A DNA stretch of 17,265 nucleotides, taken from Campylobacterales bacterium (GTDB taxonomy: Bacteria > Campylobacterota > Campylobacteria > Campylobacterales > Hydrogenimonadaceae). The stretch covers positions 1 to 17,265 of the forward strand of contig JAMOMS010000041.1 in the NCBI GenBank assembly GCA_027067015.1, given 5' to 3'. The position numbers and the translations under genes were made by a program. This document shows positions 1-8,931 of this stretch, piece by piece. The notes under the pieces were generated by a model. The model searched no databases. It was not told the DNA's origin and was given only the letters and a program-made list of their open reading frames with translations. Each line of letters starts with the position of its first letter. Position 1 is the stretch's first letter.

Positions 1-1
1 T

Positions 2-1777
2 TTGTTGGTGGATGATGAGAAACAGTTGGCCGAACTGGTGGCCTCCATCGGGCCCGACACCCCTGTGGCGATCGATACCGAAACCGACTCGTTGGATGTA
101 CGGCAGGCCGATTTGGTGGGCTTTAGTTTCTGTTTTGAGGAGGAGAGGGCCTACTATGTGCCCGTGGGACACTCCTATCTTGGGGTCGGCCGACAGGTGA
201 GCGTTGAGACAGCCAAAAAGGTGCTGGAAGCGTTGATGGCGCGCCCTTATATCGGTCATAATCTCAAGTTTGACCTGGGGGTATTGCGCCACCGGATGGG
301 GCTGGATTGGCGTCAGCCGCTGGCCGATACGATGATTCTGGCCTGGTTGGCGGATCCCGAGGGGGCCGTGGGGCTGGACAAGCTGGCGGCGCGCTACTTC
401 AACCACGAGATGATCGCTTACGACAAGACGGTCAAGCGGGGTGAGACCTTTCGTTCCGTTCCGATTGAGGAGGCGGTCAAATACGCCGCCGAGGATGCCT
501 GGATGAGTTATCGGCTCTACTTCAAGCTAAGCGAGCGGCTCAGGCTCCAGGGGGCGGAGGCGTTGCTGGGTGAGGCCAAAGAGGTGGAGTACCCCTTTAT
601 TAGGGTATTGATGGGGATGGAAGATCGGGGCATCGCGCTGGATGTGGATCGGCTTAAAAGCATAGGTGAGGAGATTGCCGGGCGCATTGTCGCGCTTAAA
701 AGGGCCATTTATGAGGAGACGGGAAGGGAGTTTAACCTCAATTCACCCAAGCAGATGGGCGAGGTGCTCTTTGGTGAGTTGGGACTGCCCGGCGGCAAAC
801 GGACCAAAAGCGGCGGCTACAGCACCAATGAGCAGGTGTTGGAAAAGCTAAGAGACGCCCACCCGGTGATCGGGAAAATTCTGACCTACCGGGAACTGCA
901 CAAACTCCAAAGTACCTATGTTGAGCCCCTTTTGAAGCTGGCCCAAAGCGACGCGAAGCGCCGGGTGCACACCTCTTTCGTGCAGACCGGTACCGCCACG
1001 GGGCGGCTGGCGAGCAAAAACCCCAATTTGCAGAACATTCCGGTGCGCACCGAAGAGGGACGGCGGATACGGGAAGCTTTCGTGGCTGGGGAGGGCAAAC
1101 GGCTGATCGGTATTGACTACTCCCAGATCGAACTGCGTCTGTTGGCGCACTTTAGCGAAGACCCGGTGTTGACACAAGCGTTTGAGGAGGGCAAAGATAT
1201 CCACTTGGAGACGGCGATCAAGCTCTTCGGCCCCGAGGAGGCCGAGGCCAAGCGGGATATCGCCAAGACGGTCAACTTCGGCCTGCTTTATGGCATGGGA
1301 AGTCGCAAACTGGCCCAGACGCTCGGTATCTCCACGGCGGAAGCCAAGAGGATTATTGAGAACTACTTCGCCTCTTTCCCGACGGTCAAAGGCTTTTTGG
1401 CCGAGGTGGAGACGCGGGCGAAAGAGGAGGGGTATGTGCAGACCCTGCTGGGACGCCGCCGCTACTTCGACTTTGCCCGCGCCACGCCGATGCAACAGGC
1501 CGCCTATTTGCGGGAGGCGGGCAATACCGTCTTTCAGGGGAGCGCGGCCGATCTGATCAAATTGGCGATGCTCACGATCGACGAGACGATCCGGCAGGAG
1601 CGTCTGGACGCGGCCATTTTGCTACAGATCCACGATGAGCTGATTATCGAAGCCGATGAGGCGCAGGCCCAAAGCCTGGCGGAGCGCTTTTCGGCGATGA
1701 TGCGGCGTGCGGTGACGCTGAAAGTGCCGCTGGAGACCTCTGTGTATGTCGGTAGACGGTGGAGTGAACTGAAGTAA
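2..1777 (+). CDS. polA: DNA polymerase I, 3' part (proofreading and polymerase domains), 5' end outside the window
   Basis: Family A DNA polymerase, which fills gaps in repair and Okazaki-fragment processing. The window holds 591 in-frame codons. Full-length PolA is about 880-930 residues, so roughly 300 residues (the 5'-3' exonuclease domain) should lie upstream; the TTG at base 2 is not a real start. Counting residues of the fragment, the 3'-5' exonuclease site looks intact: DTE (D25, E27), N87/D91, and YxxxD (Y161, D165), so proofreading is probably active. All polymerase motifs are present: motif A DYSQIELR (D372), motif B RxxxKxxxFxxxYG (R418, K422, F426, Y430) and motif C HDE (D545, E546). 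Phe at 426 is the usual residue at the position tied to rejection of dideoxynucleotides. The stop is TAA at 1775-1777. Identity is certain; only the N-terminus cannot be judged. Confidence 0.97.
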   Translation: MLVDDEKQLAELVASIGPDTPVAIDTETDSLDVRQADLVGFSFCFEEERAYYVPVGHSYLGVGRQVSVETAKKVLEALMARPYIGHNLKFDLGVLRHRMGLDWRQPLADTMILAWLADPEGAVGLDKLAARYFNHEMIAYDKTVKRGETFRSVPIEEAVKYAAEDAWMSYRLYFKLSERLRLQGAEALLGEAKEVEYPFIRVLMGMEDRGIALDVDRLKSIGEEIAGRIVALKRAIYEETGREFNLNSPKQMGEVLFGELGLPGGKRTKSGGYSTNEQVLEKLRDAHPVIGKILTYRELHKLQSTYVEPLLKLAQSDAKRRVHTSFVQTGTATGRLASKNPNLQNIPVRTEEGRRIREAFVAGEGKRLIGIDYSQIELRLLAHFSEDPVLTQAFEEGKDIHLETAIKLFGPEEAEAKRDIAKTVNFGLLYGMGSRKLAQTLGISTAEAKRIIENYFASFPTVKGFLAEVETRAKEEGYVQTLLGRRRYFDFARATPMQQAAYLREAGNTVFQGSAADLIKLAMLTIDETIRQERLDAAILLQIHDELIIEADEAQAQSLAERFSAMMRRAVTLKVPLETSVYVGRRWSELK

Positions 1778-1788
1778 AACTTACGTAT

Positions 1789-1830
1789 AAAGGGGTGGAA
1801 AGGGGATTAACCGCCCTGCTACCCCCTTTT
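1789..1830 (+). terminator. possible rho-independent terminator after polA
   Basis: Just after the polA stop there are G-runs (AAAGGGG at 1789-1795 and again at 1799-1805) that can pair with CCCCTTT at 1823-1829, followed by a short T-run. A competing stem GGGTGG/CCGCCC (1793-1798 with 1811-1816) is also possible. The T-tract is only four bases and the loop is large, so this is a weak candidate. Its place between polA and a clear promoter for the next gene supports it. Confidence 0.35.
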
Positions 1831-1836
1831 GGATAC

Positions 1837-1842
1837 TATAAT
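1837..1842 (+). promoter_or_regulatory. sigma-70 type -10 box for ccsBA
   Basis: A perfect TATAAT lies 30 bases before the ccsBA start codon. There is no convincing -35 hexamer at the expected distance; Campylobacterota promoters often lack one. GGAG at 1857-1860 is a possible ribosome-binding site, but its 12-base spacing to the ATG is long. Confidence 0.6.
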
Positions 1843-1872
1843 CCCAACTGAATAACGGAGTCACTTCCTATT

Positions 1873-4800
1873 ATGAAAAAAATTGTCCAATTCCTTCTTT
1901 CCATGCACGGCGCTATTGTGATGATGCTGGTTTTCGCCTTTGCCATCGGGACGGCTACTTTTATTGAAAACGATTTTGGCACCCAGACCGCCAAAGCCCT
2001 GGTTTACAACGCCCGCTGGTTTGAGTTTCTGCTCTTTTTGCTGGCGTTGAACCTGGTGGCCAATATCGTGCGTTTTAAGATGTGGCAGTCGGGCAAGCGG
2101 CTCATCTTCATTTTTCACGTCGCCTTCTTGATCATTCTTGCCGGATCAGCCATTACCCGGTATGTGGGGTATGAGGGCATCATGCATATCCGTGAGGGGG
2201 CCGTCAGCGACACGATTATCAGCGACCGTACCTATCTGCAGTTGGAAGTTCTCAAGGGGAACAAACGCTATACCTACGATCTGCCGGTGCTTTTTTCCAA
2301 AATCGGCGACAACCGGCTTAGCCGAAAGATCCGTCTGGGAGATGAGACCCTGACGCTTTCGGTGCTTGGGTATGTGCCGGACGCGGTGGAGAAGGTGGTG
2401 GAAGATCCCAAAGGGGAACCGATGGTGGCGATGATGGTAGCCGACGGCGCTGTTTCCCGCCAGGTGCGTTTGACACCCTCCGATCCGGTGGAGACCCCCG
2501 CCTTTGTCATTGCCCTGCAAAAGGCGCCCCAAACCCAAAAACCGGTTATTTTGCTTCGTTTCGAGAAAGAAAAACTGGTGGCCGATCTGCCCTTCGCGCT
2601 TCAAACGCTCGATATGGCCGACCGGCATGCCGGTATGGTACCGCAAGGCAAAGCGGTACTGCAAACCCGTATGCTCTACAGCGGTTCTGGGGTGAACTTT
2701 GTAATCAAATCGGCCTATCCCCACGCGCGGGTGACGCTTGTGAGCGCCAAGAAAAACGCAAACGCCCCGATGCAGAGGGCGCAGGACGCGGTGAAAGTCA
2801 AAGTGGCATTGGATGGAAAAGCCAAAGAGGTGACGGTGTTTGGAACCCACGGTCAGCCCGGCGATCCGGCGACGGTACGCCTTGGGGAGTGGCACGTTTC
2901 GGTGCGTTACGGCTCACGCGTCATCAAACTCCCTTTCGCCCTGAAGCTGATCGATTTTCAGCTTGAGCGCTATCCCGGTTCCATGAGTCCCTCTTCCTAC
3001 GCCAGCGAAGTGGAGGTGATTGACAAGGAGAAGGGTGTGAAGATGCCCTTTAGAATCTACATGAACCATGTGCTTGATTACCGGGGATACCGCTTCTTCC
3101 AAAGCTCTTACGACATGGACGAGAAGGGCACCATCCTCTCGGTCAACCACGATCCGGGTACCCTGCCCACCTATATCGGTTACTTCCTGCTGGCGTTGGG
3201 GATGTTCGGTTCGCTCTTTGTCTACAAAGGGCGCTTCCAGGCGCTGGCAAGGCGGGCGAGAAAGCTTCAGTCCCAAAGCGCGGCCGTCGTGTTGACGGCG
3301 GGACTGGCCCTTTGGGGGGCGCAACCCATCTACTCAGCCCCAACGCCGGATCTGCCCAACATCTCCGCCGAGCACGCCGAGAAGTTCGGGGCGTTGATGG
3401 TGCAGGACAACGGCGGGCGTATTGAGCCGCTGGATACCCTGGCCAGAGAGGTTTTGCGCAAAGTGACCCGAAGCGAAGAGCGCTTCGGAATGAACGCCGA
3501 CCAGGTCTTTTTGGGGATGATCGTGCGCCCCAAAGCGTGGCAGAACGTGCCGATGGTGAAGATCTCTTTGCCGGGGGTAAACAAACTGATCGGCATTGAT
3601 CCGTCCAAAAAGTACGCGACCTTCAACGACTTTTTTGACGCCGACGGCAATGTCTACAAACTGGCTAAAAGGGTAGAGGCCGTTACCCGCAAGCGACCCG
3701 CCGAACGCTCCAAGCTGGACAAGGAGATTCTCAAAGTGGATGAGCGGGTCAACGTGATGTACATGACCTTTACCGGCTCACTGCTTCGTATTTTTCCCAA
3801 TCCCAGAGACAAGACGGGTCGCTGGTACGCCCCCATTGACGCCATCAAACACTTCGATCCCAAAAGCGGCGCCTTCGTGCAGGCGATTTTGGCCGGGTAT
3901 TTCGGCAGTGTGGACGAGGGGATCAAAACCGGCAAGTGGGACAAAGCCGACAAGGCGCTGGATGTGATACGCGAGTACCAGGATTTCTACGGCGCGGCCA
4001 TTATGCCCTCCAAGGGGCGGGTTAAAGCGGAGCTCTTTTTGAACAAGGCCAAACCGTTCCAGCGGCTGGTGCCCCTTTATTTGCTGGTGGGGCTGGCCCT
4101 GCTCTTTCTGGCCATCTTTCACATTATCAAACCCGCCTTCAACCTCACCTGGCCCACCCGCATCGGCATGGCGGTGTTGATCGGCGGCTTTTTGATTCAG
4201 ACGGCGGGGTTGGGGCTTCGCTGGTATGTGGCGGGTCACGCCCCCTGGTCCAACGGATACGAGTCGATGCTCTATATCGGGTGGGCGACCCTGTTGGCGG
4301 GGTTTGTCTTCTCCCGCCGCTCTCCCATTACCCTGGCGGCTACGGCGATTTTGGCGGGGCTTATTTTGTTCGTGGCGCATCTAAACTGGCTCGATCCCGA
4401 GATCACCAACCTGGTGCCGGTGCTCAAATCCTACTGGCTCATGATCCACGTGGCGGTTATTACCGCCAGTTACGGCTTTTTGGGGTTGGGGGCGCTTCTT
4501 GGGTTCATTACCCTGTGGCTTTACATCATTAAAAAGGGTGAGAACCGGGCCAACATTGAGCGCTCCATCCGTGAGCTGACCTATATCAATGAGATGGCGC
4601 TGATCGCGGGGTTGGCCCTGCTGACGGTGGGCAACTTCCTGGGCGGCGTGTGGGCCAACGAGAGCTGGGGACGCTATTGGGGCTGGGACCCCAAGGAGAC
4701 CTGGGCGCTGGTGACCATTCTGGTCTACGCGGCGGTGGTCCATCTGCGCTTCATTCCCTCCATGAAAGGGATATTTGCCTTCAACGTCGCCTCACTGCTG

Positions 4801-4989
4801 GCTTTTAGTTCGGTCATCATGACCTACTTTGGCGTCAACTACTACCTTAGCGGTATGCACTCCTACGCCAAAGGGGACCCGGTACCGGTACCCACCTTTG
4901 TTTATTATGTCATCGCCGTGGTGGCACTTACCATCGCGTTGGCGTGGCGGAAACGGAAACTATTGCCGTTAAAAGAACAAGAGGCCTAA
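1873..4989 (+). CDS. ccsBA: fused ResB/CcsA cytochrome c biogenesis protein (cytochrome c synthase, System II)
   Basis: System II cytochrome c synthase, which carries heme across the inner membrane and attaches it to CxxCH motifs of periplasmic apocytochromes. At 1038 residues it is the fused form typical of Campylobacterota (called NrfI in Wolinella). The ResB half has three early membrane segments (about 13-33, 50-68, 77-94), a long periplasmic domain and a fourth segment near 434-453. After another hydrophobic segment (about 470-490) and a second soluble domain, the CcsA half begins near 732 with several membrane helices. The heme-handling WWD motif is at 927-947 (WxNxxWGxYWGWDPKETWAL). 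Four histidines fit by position and spacing those described for Helicobacter hepaticus CcsBA: H82 and H957 in the membrane, H859 and H996 on the periplasmic side. The gene stands alone between a TATAAT promoter and a hairpin. Its presence predicts c-type cytochrome respiration. Confidence 0.97.
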   Translation: MKKIVQFLLSMHGAIVMMLVFAFAIGTATFIENDFGTQTAKALVYNARWFEFLLFLLALNLVANIVRFKMWQSGKRLIFIFHVAFLIILAGSAITRYVGYEGIMHIREGAVSDTIISDRTYLQLEVLKGNKRYTYDLPVLFSKIGDNRLSRKIRLGDETLTLSVLGYVPDAVEKVVEDPKGEPMVAMMVADGAVSRQVRLTPSDPVETPAFVIALQKAPQTQKPVILLRFEKEKLVADLPFALQTLDMADRHAGMVPQGKAVLQTRMLYSGSGVNFVIKSAYPHARVTLVSAKKNANAPMQRAQDAVKVKVALDGKAKEVTVFGTHGQPGDPATVRLGEWHVSVRYGSRVIKLPFALKLIDFQLERYPGSMSPSSYASEVEVIDKEKGVKMPFRIYMNHVLDYRGYRFFQSSYDMDEKGTILSVNHDPGTLPTYIGYFLLALGMFGSLFVYKGRFQALARRARKLQSQSAAVVLTAGLALWGAQPIYSAPTPDLPNISAEHAEKFGALMVQDNGGRIEPLDTLAREVLRKVTRSEERFGMNADQVFLGMIVRPKAWQNVPMVKISLPGVNKLIGIDPSKKYATFNDFFDADGNVYKLAKRVEAVTRKRPAERSKLDKEILKVDERVNVMYMTFTGSLLRIFPNPRDKTGRWYAPIDAIKHFDPKSGAFVQAILAGYFGSVDEGIKTGKWDKADKALDVIREYQDFYGAAIMPSKGRVKAELFLNKAKPFQRLVPLYLLVGLALLFLAIFHIIKPAFNLTWPTRIGMAVLIGGFLIQTAGLGLRWYVAGHAPWSNGYESMLYIGWATLLAGFVFSRRSPITLAATAILAGLILFVAHLNWLDPEITNLVPVLKSYWLMIHVAVITASYGFLGLGALLGFITLWLYIIKKGENRANIERSIRELTYINEMALIAGLALLTVGNFLGGVWANESWGRYWGWDPKETWALVTILVYAAVVHLRFIPSMKGIFAFNVASLLAFSSVIMTYFGVNYYLSGMHSYAKGDPVPVPTFVYYVIAVVALTIALAWRKRKLLPLKEQEA

Positions 4990-4990
4990 T

Positions 4991-5010
4991 CCCCCAACTT
5001 TTCTTGGGGG
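4991..5010. terminator. hairpin between the convergent genes ccsBA and dnaJ, possibly a two-way terminator
   Basis: CCCCCAA (4991-4997) and TTGGGGG (5004-5010) form a perfect 7-bp stem with a 6-base loop. It starts two bases after the ccsBA stop and lies 14 bases past the dnaJ stop on the other strand. No long T-tract follows on either strand, so it is an atypical terminator, but its position between convergent gene ends fits shared termination. Confidence 0.55.
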
Positions 5011-5023
5011 ATGGCGGGAATAA

Positions 5024-6142
5024 CTACTTTTTAAACCACCCCTTGATCTTCTCAAACGCCGACTCAAAAACACTTTCATGCGGTTGGGACTCAATGCCGA
5101 AGCTCTCCTGGAGTTTGTGCAGGAGCTCTTTTTGCTCGTCGTTCAGTTTTTTGGGGTAGACAATGCGGATTTGCGCGATCAGGTTGCCAAGCTGGCCGCT
5201 GTGGACGTTGCGAACCCCTTCGTTTCTGAAGACAAACTGCTGTTTGTCCCTGGCGCCCTGGGGAAGTTTAAGCTCTTTTTTGCCCCGTAACGTGGGAATC
5301 TCGATGGTATCGCCCAAAACCGCCTGGGTAAAGAAGACGGGCACCTCCAGGTAGATATCGTCCCCGTGGCGGACAAAGTGCTCATCCTCGTCGACGTAAA
5401 AGGTGACGTACAGGTCGCCCCGTCTGCCGTCGTTGGCCACGTTGCCCGCCCCCGGAACCCGCAGGCGGTTGCCGTCGTCGACCCCTTCGGGAATCTCGAC
5501 GGTCACGGTGGTCTCCACCTCCTCATAGCCCCGTCCGGCGCACTTGGCGCACTTTTGCTTGACGGTTTTGCCCGCCCCGTGACAACGGGGGCAGGTCTGG
5601 GCGAAGGTCATGAATCCCTGGCGCATATAGACCTGCCCCTGTCCCTGGCAATAGTCGCACACCTCTACCTCGCCCCCTTCGGCCCCGGTACCGCCGCACG
5701 CTTCGCAGGGTTTTTTGTAGCGGTAGCGTAGCTCTTTCTTGCATCCAAAGATCGCCTCTTTGAAGCTGATCTGCATCTGGGCCGAGAGATCGAGGTTGTA
5801 CTTTTCGCCTGATCCTTTGGATCGTCTGCCGTTAAAACCGCCGCCAAAGACCGACTCAAAGATAGCGGAGAGATCGTCCATAATGTCTTCGTAGCTTTGG
5901 TTCTGGTAGCCGTGGAAACCCTGCCCTTCAAGGCCCGCTTTGCCGTAGCGGTCGTAGACGGCCCGCTTCTGTTCGTCGCTGAGCACCTGGTAGGCTTCGT
6001 TGATGAGTTTGAACTTCTCTTCGGCCTCTTTGTCCCCCGGGTTGCGGTCGGGGTGGTACTTGAGCGCCAGTTTGCGGTAGGCCTTTTTGATCTCGGCCTG
6101 GGTGCAGGTGCGCTCCACCTCCAAAATCTCGTAATAGTCCAT
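5024..6142 (-). CDS. dnaJ: chaperone DnaJ (Hsp40), type I
   Basis: Co-chaperone that delivers unfolded clients to DnaK and stimulates its ATPase. The start at 6142 gives 372 residues, the normal length (E. coli 376), and begins MDYYEIL as expected; an in-frame upstream extension to 6370 lies antisense to the next gene and has no J-domain likeness. The domains are: J-domain (1-70) with the HPD tripeptide H30-P31-D32 that contacts DnaK; a Gly/Phe-rich linker (about 70-112); and the cysteine-rich zinc domain with four CxxCxGxG repeats (C146/C149, C162/C165, C184/C187, C198/C201), followed by the C-terminal client-binding domain. A possible Shine-Dalgarno AGGAG lies at 6159-6163 (minus strand) but is 16 bases from the ATG, unusually far. 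There is no dnaK or grpE in the window. It is divergent from the siroheme reductase gene. Confidence 0.97.
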   Translation of the reverse strand: MDYYEILEVERTCTQAEIKKAYRKLALKYHPDRNPGDKEAEEKFKLINEAYQVLSDEQKRAVYDRYGKAGLEGQGFHGYQNQSYEDIMDDLSAIFESVFGGGFNGRRSKGSGEKYNLDLSAQMQISFKEAIFGCKKELRYRYKKPCEACGGTGAEGGEVEVCDYCQGQGQVYMRQGFMTFAQTCPRCHGAGKTVKQKCAKCAGRGYEEVETTVTVEIPEGVDDGNRLRVPGAGNVANDGRRGDLYVTFYVDEDEHFVRHGDDIYLEVPVFFTQAVLGDTIEIPTLRGKKELKLPQGARDKQQFVFRNEGVRNVHSGQLGNLIAQIRIVYPKKLNDEQKELLHKLQESFGIESQPHESVFESAFEKIKGWFKK

Positions 6143-6194
6143 CTCTGTCAAAAAAAAGCTCCTGAAGTAGTCTGAAGAAAGATTTTTCTGCGCG

Positions 6195-6218
6195 ATTTTA
6201 TCATAATTGAAGTACAAT
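6195..6218. promoter_or_regulatory. A+T-rich divergent promoter region of dnaJ and the siroheme reductase
   Basis: The short space between the divergent starts (6143-6227) holds overlapping -10-like hexamers for both strands. On plus these are CATAAT (6202-6207) and TACAAT (6213-6218); on minus, TATGAT (6205-6200) and TAAAAT (6200-6195). They meet in the near-palindrome TTATCATAA at 6198-6206. There is no clear -35 box and no CIRCE-like heat-shock operator. Which hexamers are used cannot be told from sequence. Confidence 0.35.
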
Positions 6219-6227
6219 GCCCATGAG

Positions 6228-7907
6228 ATGCAAAAGCAAAAACGAAACAAGATTGAACGGCTCAAAGCGGCACGGCGCCCATACGACGCCCAAAGCGTGC
6301 TCAAAGAGGAGAGCGGCGCGCGGATGGATGAGGATCTGCGCTTTTTTTTGAAAAACTTCGGCATATACAATCATAAACTGGCGCCGGAGCGTTACGTTTT
6401 GCGCCTGCGGATACCGGGTGGGACGCTAAAGAGGGAACATTTTGCGAAAACGGTGGAGACGGCCGAGGCGCTGGGTGCCGGTTTGACGGTAACGGCCAGG
6501 GCCCAACTGGAACTGCACGGACTGTCGTTTCCTGATGCGCTGGAAGCCTACCGCCGTTTGGAGGCGGCGGGGTTGACCAGTTGGCAGACCTTTAGCGACA
6601 ATGTGCGCAATATTCTCACCCATCCGCTTGACGGCATCGGCGCCGACGGGTTGATCGCGTGTGGGGAGGCGCTTACAGCCATGGAACGCCTTTATCTTAA
6701 ACAACCCGAGTGGGTGGGGATGTTGCCGCGCAAGTTCAACGCCGTTTTGGCCGGACACCGCCATATGCCCTTTTCACCCTTTGCCAACGACCTGGCCTTC
6801 GTGGTTGCCCAAAAAGAGGGGGAAGTGGGCTTTAACGTCTACGCGGGGGGCAAGAATACCGAAGGGGCGCGCTCACTGGATCTTTTTGTCACGCCGGATG
6901 AGGCGCCGGCGCTTTTTAAAGCGGTGCTGAAATTTTACAAAGAGGCGGGCCCCCGGGAGAGTCGCAGTCGCGCCCGGCTCTTTCATATGATGGAGAGCAT
7001 GGGGCTCAAGGCTTTTCGGGAGGGGATAACGGCCCGTTTTGAGGCAGACGCGAGGGCTGAAGGCGAGAGCCTTTTTGAGGGGGTGAGGGTTTTAAAAGAA
7101 CGGGAGCCTCTTCAAAACGGTAAAGTCGCTTTGCGTTACATGAGCCGGTGGGGTGAGCTGGATATGGTCATGGCCAAAGAGGTGTTGGCGATCTGCCGGG
7201 AGCAGAAAATCGAGACCATCCGTCTGGGGGCCGACCAGAACCTCTACCTGCCGGGTGCCGAAGGGGCAACCCCTCGTTTGCAAGCGCGTCGCTACGGCGG
7301 GATGCTGGCCTGCACCGGCGCGAGGCGGTGTGTCTATTCGCTTACTGACAATCAGGCGGTGTGCGAGGCGTTGGATTTAAAAGAGTGCGAACGGCTGGGT
7401 ATTACCGTGGGGCTGAGCGGTTGCCTGAAAGGGTGTGGCCGGCACGCCTTTTCGGATATCGGGCTGGTGGGTATCCGTACCAAACTCTACGGGCCGACGG
7501 TGGAGCGGGGGGTGCGGCTCTATCTGGGGGCCGAGCCCTCCCGGCCGGCGCGTCCCGGTCGGCTGATTTTGTACGGCGTGCCCCTTAGAGCGCTTAATGG
7601 GATGCTGGGGGTGATTACAGCGCTGTTTGAAGCCTCCGGCCACCGCCGTTTTGAGTGTTTTGCCAAAGAGGAGCTCAACCGTTTCAGCGAGCCGGCTTTG
7701 GCCTTTTGGCTCCTTTACAACCTGGCGCTCAGCCAAAAAGAGGCGCCCCTTTTGCCCCTGCCCAAAGAGCGGAACGCGGATGAAAAGGCGCTTTTTGCGT
7801 CCCGTGTGACGGATGAGACGGTACGCCGGGCTTTGGAGACGCAAGAGGCGTACCCCTTTAGAGAAGCGATCGTTTTGCTGGAGCGCAGACTCTTTCAGAT
7901 TGCATAA
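6228..7907 (+). CDS. siroheme/[4Fe-4S]-dependent sulfite or nitrite reductase
   Basis: Enzyme of the assimilatory sulfite/nitrite reductase family, which uses coupled siroheme and [4Fe-4S] for six-electron reduction (sulfite to sulfide, or nitrite to ammonia). I chose ATG 6228 (559 residues) because the N-terminal NKIERLK...P segment resembles relatives as I remember them; a TTG at 6207 and an ATG at 6324 are less likely. The cluster ligands are clear: C362 and C368 in CTGARRC, and C399 and C403 in SGCLKGCG. The family's two-half ferredoxin-like layout and an arginine-bearing segment ([11 protein letters not shown]) are visible. No cys, nir, siroheme-synthesis or electron-donor gene is adjacent, so substrate and partner are unknown. 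No Shine-Dalgarno is evident before the start. Confidence 0.88.
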   Translation: MQKQKRNKIERLKAARRPYDAQSVLKEESGARMDEDLRFFLKNFGIYNHKLAPERYVLRLRIPGGTLKREHFAKTVETAEALGAGLTVTARAQLELHGLSFPDALEAYRRLEAAGLTSWQTFSDNVRNILTHPLDGIGADGLIACGEALTAMERLYLKQPEWVGMLPRKFNAVLAGHRHMPFSPFANDLAFVVAQKEGEVGFNVYAGGKNTEGARSLDLFVTPDEAPALFKAVLKFYKEAGPRESRSRARLFHMMESMGLKAFREGITARFEADARAEGESLFEGVRVLKEREPLQNGKVALRYMSRWGELDMVMAKEVLAICREQKIETIRLGADQNLYLPGAEGATPRLQARRYGGMLACTGARRCVYSLTDNQAVCEALDLKECERLGITVGLSGCLKGCGRHAFSDIGLVGIRTKLYGPTVERGVRLYLGAEPSRPARPGRLILYGVPLRALNGMLGVITALFEASGHRRFECFAKEELNRFSEPALAFWLLYNLALSQKEAPLLPLPKERNADEKALFASRVTDETVRRALETQEAYPFREAIVLLERRLFQIA

Positions 7908-7936
7908 CCTGCCCCATCTTTGCCACATTTTGGCGT

Positions 7937-7942
7937 TACAAT
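7937..7942 (+). promoter_or_regulatory. -10 box for the CsgG-family gene
   Basis: TACAAT lies 30 bases before the start codon, in the 65-base gap after the reductase gene. No good -35 element is seen. The same TACAAT hexamer precedes recR and the reductase gene, which suggests it is a common -10 form in this genome. Confidence 0.4.
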
Positions 7943-7972
7943 CGTTGCAAGATCGACGATTGGAGGTACGCT

Positions 7973-8920
7973 ATGAGGGCATATATCAAACGATGGATCG
8001 CGCTTTTGGCGCTCTTTTTCGCGCCGGCGCTCTTTTGTGCGGAGGAGGCGCCCAAAATTCCCGCCCCGCCCAAAGGGGCGCTTAAATATACCGTTATGGT
8101 ACAAAGTTTCGAGAACCGGGCCGGTTGGAGCGGTGACTGGGCGTTGGGGGAGGGCATGACGACGGTGATGACCGATATGCTCAAGCAGTCGGGCTGGTTT
8201 ACGGTATTGGGTGACGCTTCCATGCGCAAAGCGGCCATGGCCGAGCAGGATTTCGCCGCGGGCGGCCGTGTGATTCGGGGTAAAAAGACGCCCAAAATGG
8301 GCCGGATGACCCCGGCGCAACTTCTGCTTAAAGGGGTGGTGACCAATGTGCAGGAGACCGGTAGCGGAGGCGGCGGCATCAACTTCATGGGGGTCTCCAT
8401 CGGGGGTAGCGGCGGCCAGGCGCAGATGAACTTCACCATCTACCTGGTCAACAGCGAAACGGGCCAGGTGGTCGCCTCCAAAAGCATTGTGGGCAAGTCG
8501 GGCCGCAAAGGGTTTCGCCTGGGCTATTACGGCTCTGATCTGGGCGGTTTGACGGGACGGTTTGGCGGACAGGTCAAAGACAACGTGATGGAAGCGGCCG
8601 AAAACGCCCTGGGCCAGGCGTTGGCTTTTATTGTTCGGCAACTTGACACGATCCCGTGGGAGGGGACGATCATTCTGAAAAAAGGGAACCTGCTTATCGC
8701 CAACCGCGGGGCCCGTGAAGGGGTGACGGTGGGGCGTATCTTTGCCGTGGGCAGTATGGAGCAATTGATCGATCCCGATACCGGCGAGGTGCTGGATATG
8801 GATATGAACAGGGTCGGGACGGCCAAAGTGGTGAAAGTCAAACAGAAAGTAAGCTATCTGAAACCTTTGGAAAACGGCGGGGCGATGCAAAAAGGGATGA
8901 GCATCTTCCCCCTTGAGTGA
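7973..8920 (+). CDS. CsgG/HfaB-family secreted protein with FlgT-like C-terminal domain
   Basis: 315 residues, with a signal peptide (positive RxxxKR, then hydrophobic 8-21). Residues about 38-225 match the CsgG family pattern: an N-terminal strand (VMVQSFENRAG), helix and linker, LLLKGVVTNVQ, a glycine-rich stretch (130-148), then the hallmark IYLVNSETGQVVASKSIVG near 157-174. E. coli CsgG forms the outer-membrane curlin pore; Caulobacter HfaB serves holdfast anchoring. Residues about 238-313 (NRGAREGVTVGRIFAVG..., DPDTGE, VGTAKVVKV) look like the C-terminal domain of FlgT, a flagellar outer-membrane-ring protein. Processing is unclear: C22 is preceded by Phe, a poor lipobox, while A17-P18-A19 could serve signal peptidase I. 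Strong GGAGG (7962-7966) sits 6 bases before the ATG. No curli genes are near, so the cargo is unknown. Confidence 0.82.
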   Translation: MRAYIKRWIALLALFFAPALFCAEEAPKIPAPPKGALKYTVMVQSFENRAGWSGDWALGEGMTTVMTDMLKQSGWFTVLGDASMRKAAMAEQDFAAGGRVIRGKKTPKMGRMTPAQLLLKGVVTNVQETGSGGGGINFMGVSIGGSGGQAQMNFTIYLVNSETGQVVASKSIVGKSGRKGFRLGYYGSDLGGLTGRFGGQVKDNVMEAAENALGQALAFIVRQLDTIPWEGTIILKKGNLLIANRGAREGVTVGRIFAVGSMEQLIDPDTGEVLDMDMNRVGTAKVVKVKQKVSYLKPLENGGAMQKGMSIFPLE

Positions 8921-8931
8921 AAGGAGCGGTT

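Noticed and set aside
848..1495. Open frame on the minus strand opposite polA (215 codons)
   Set aside because: No SD, no domain, basic low-quality composition; it lies fully inside the polymerase domain of polA.
1778..1872. Small RNA or small gene between polA and ccsBA
   Set aside because: Only 95 bases, filled by a possible terminator, a -10 box and a short leader; no open frame with SD.
2146..2895. Open frame on the minus strand opposite ccsBA (249 codons)
   Set aside because: His/Arg/Gly-rich shadow without family likeness; ccsBA is unambiguous.
6143..6370. N-terminal extension of DnaJ by 76 residues
   Set aside because: It would run antisense into the reductase gene and through the promoter region; DnaJ proteins begin right at the J-domain, as here from 6142.
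7895..8890. Long open frame (331 codons) on the minus strand opposite the CsgG-family gene
   Set aside because: It is rich in His, Arg and Pro with no recognisable domain, and lies exactly opposite a gene with a strong SD, signal peptide and family motifs. G+C-rich coding DNA gives few stops on the other strand.
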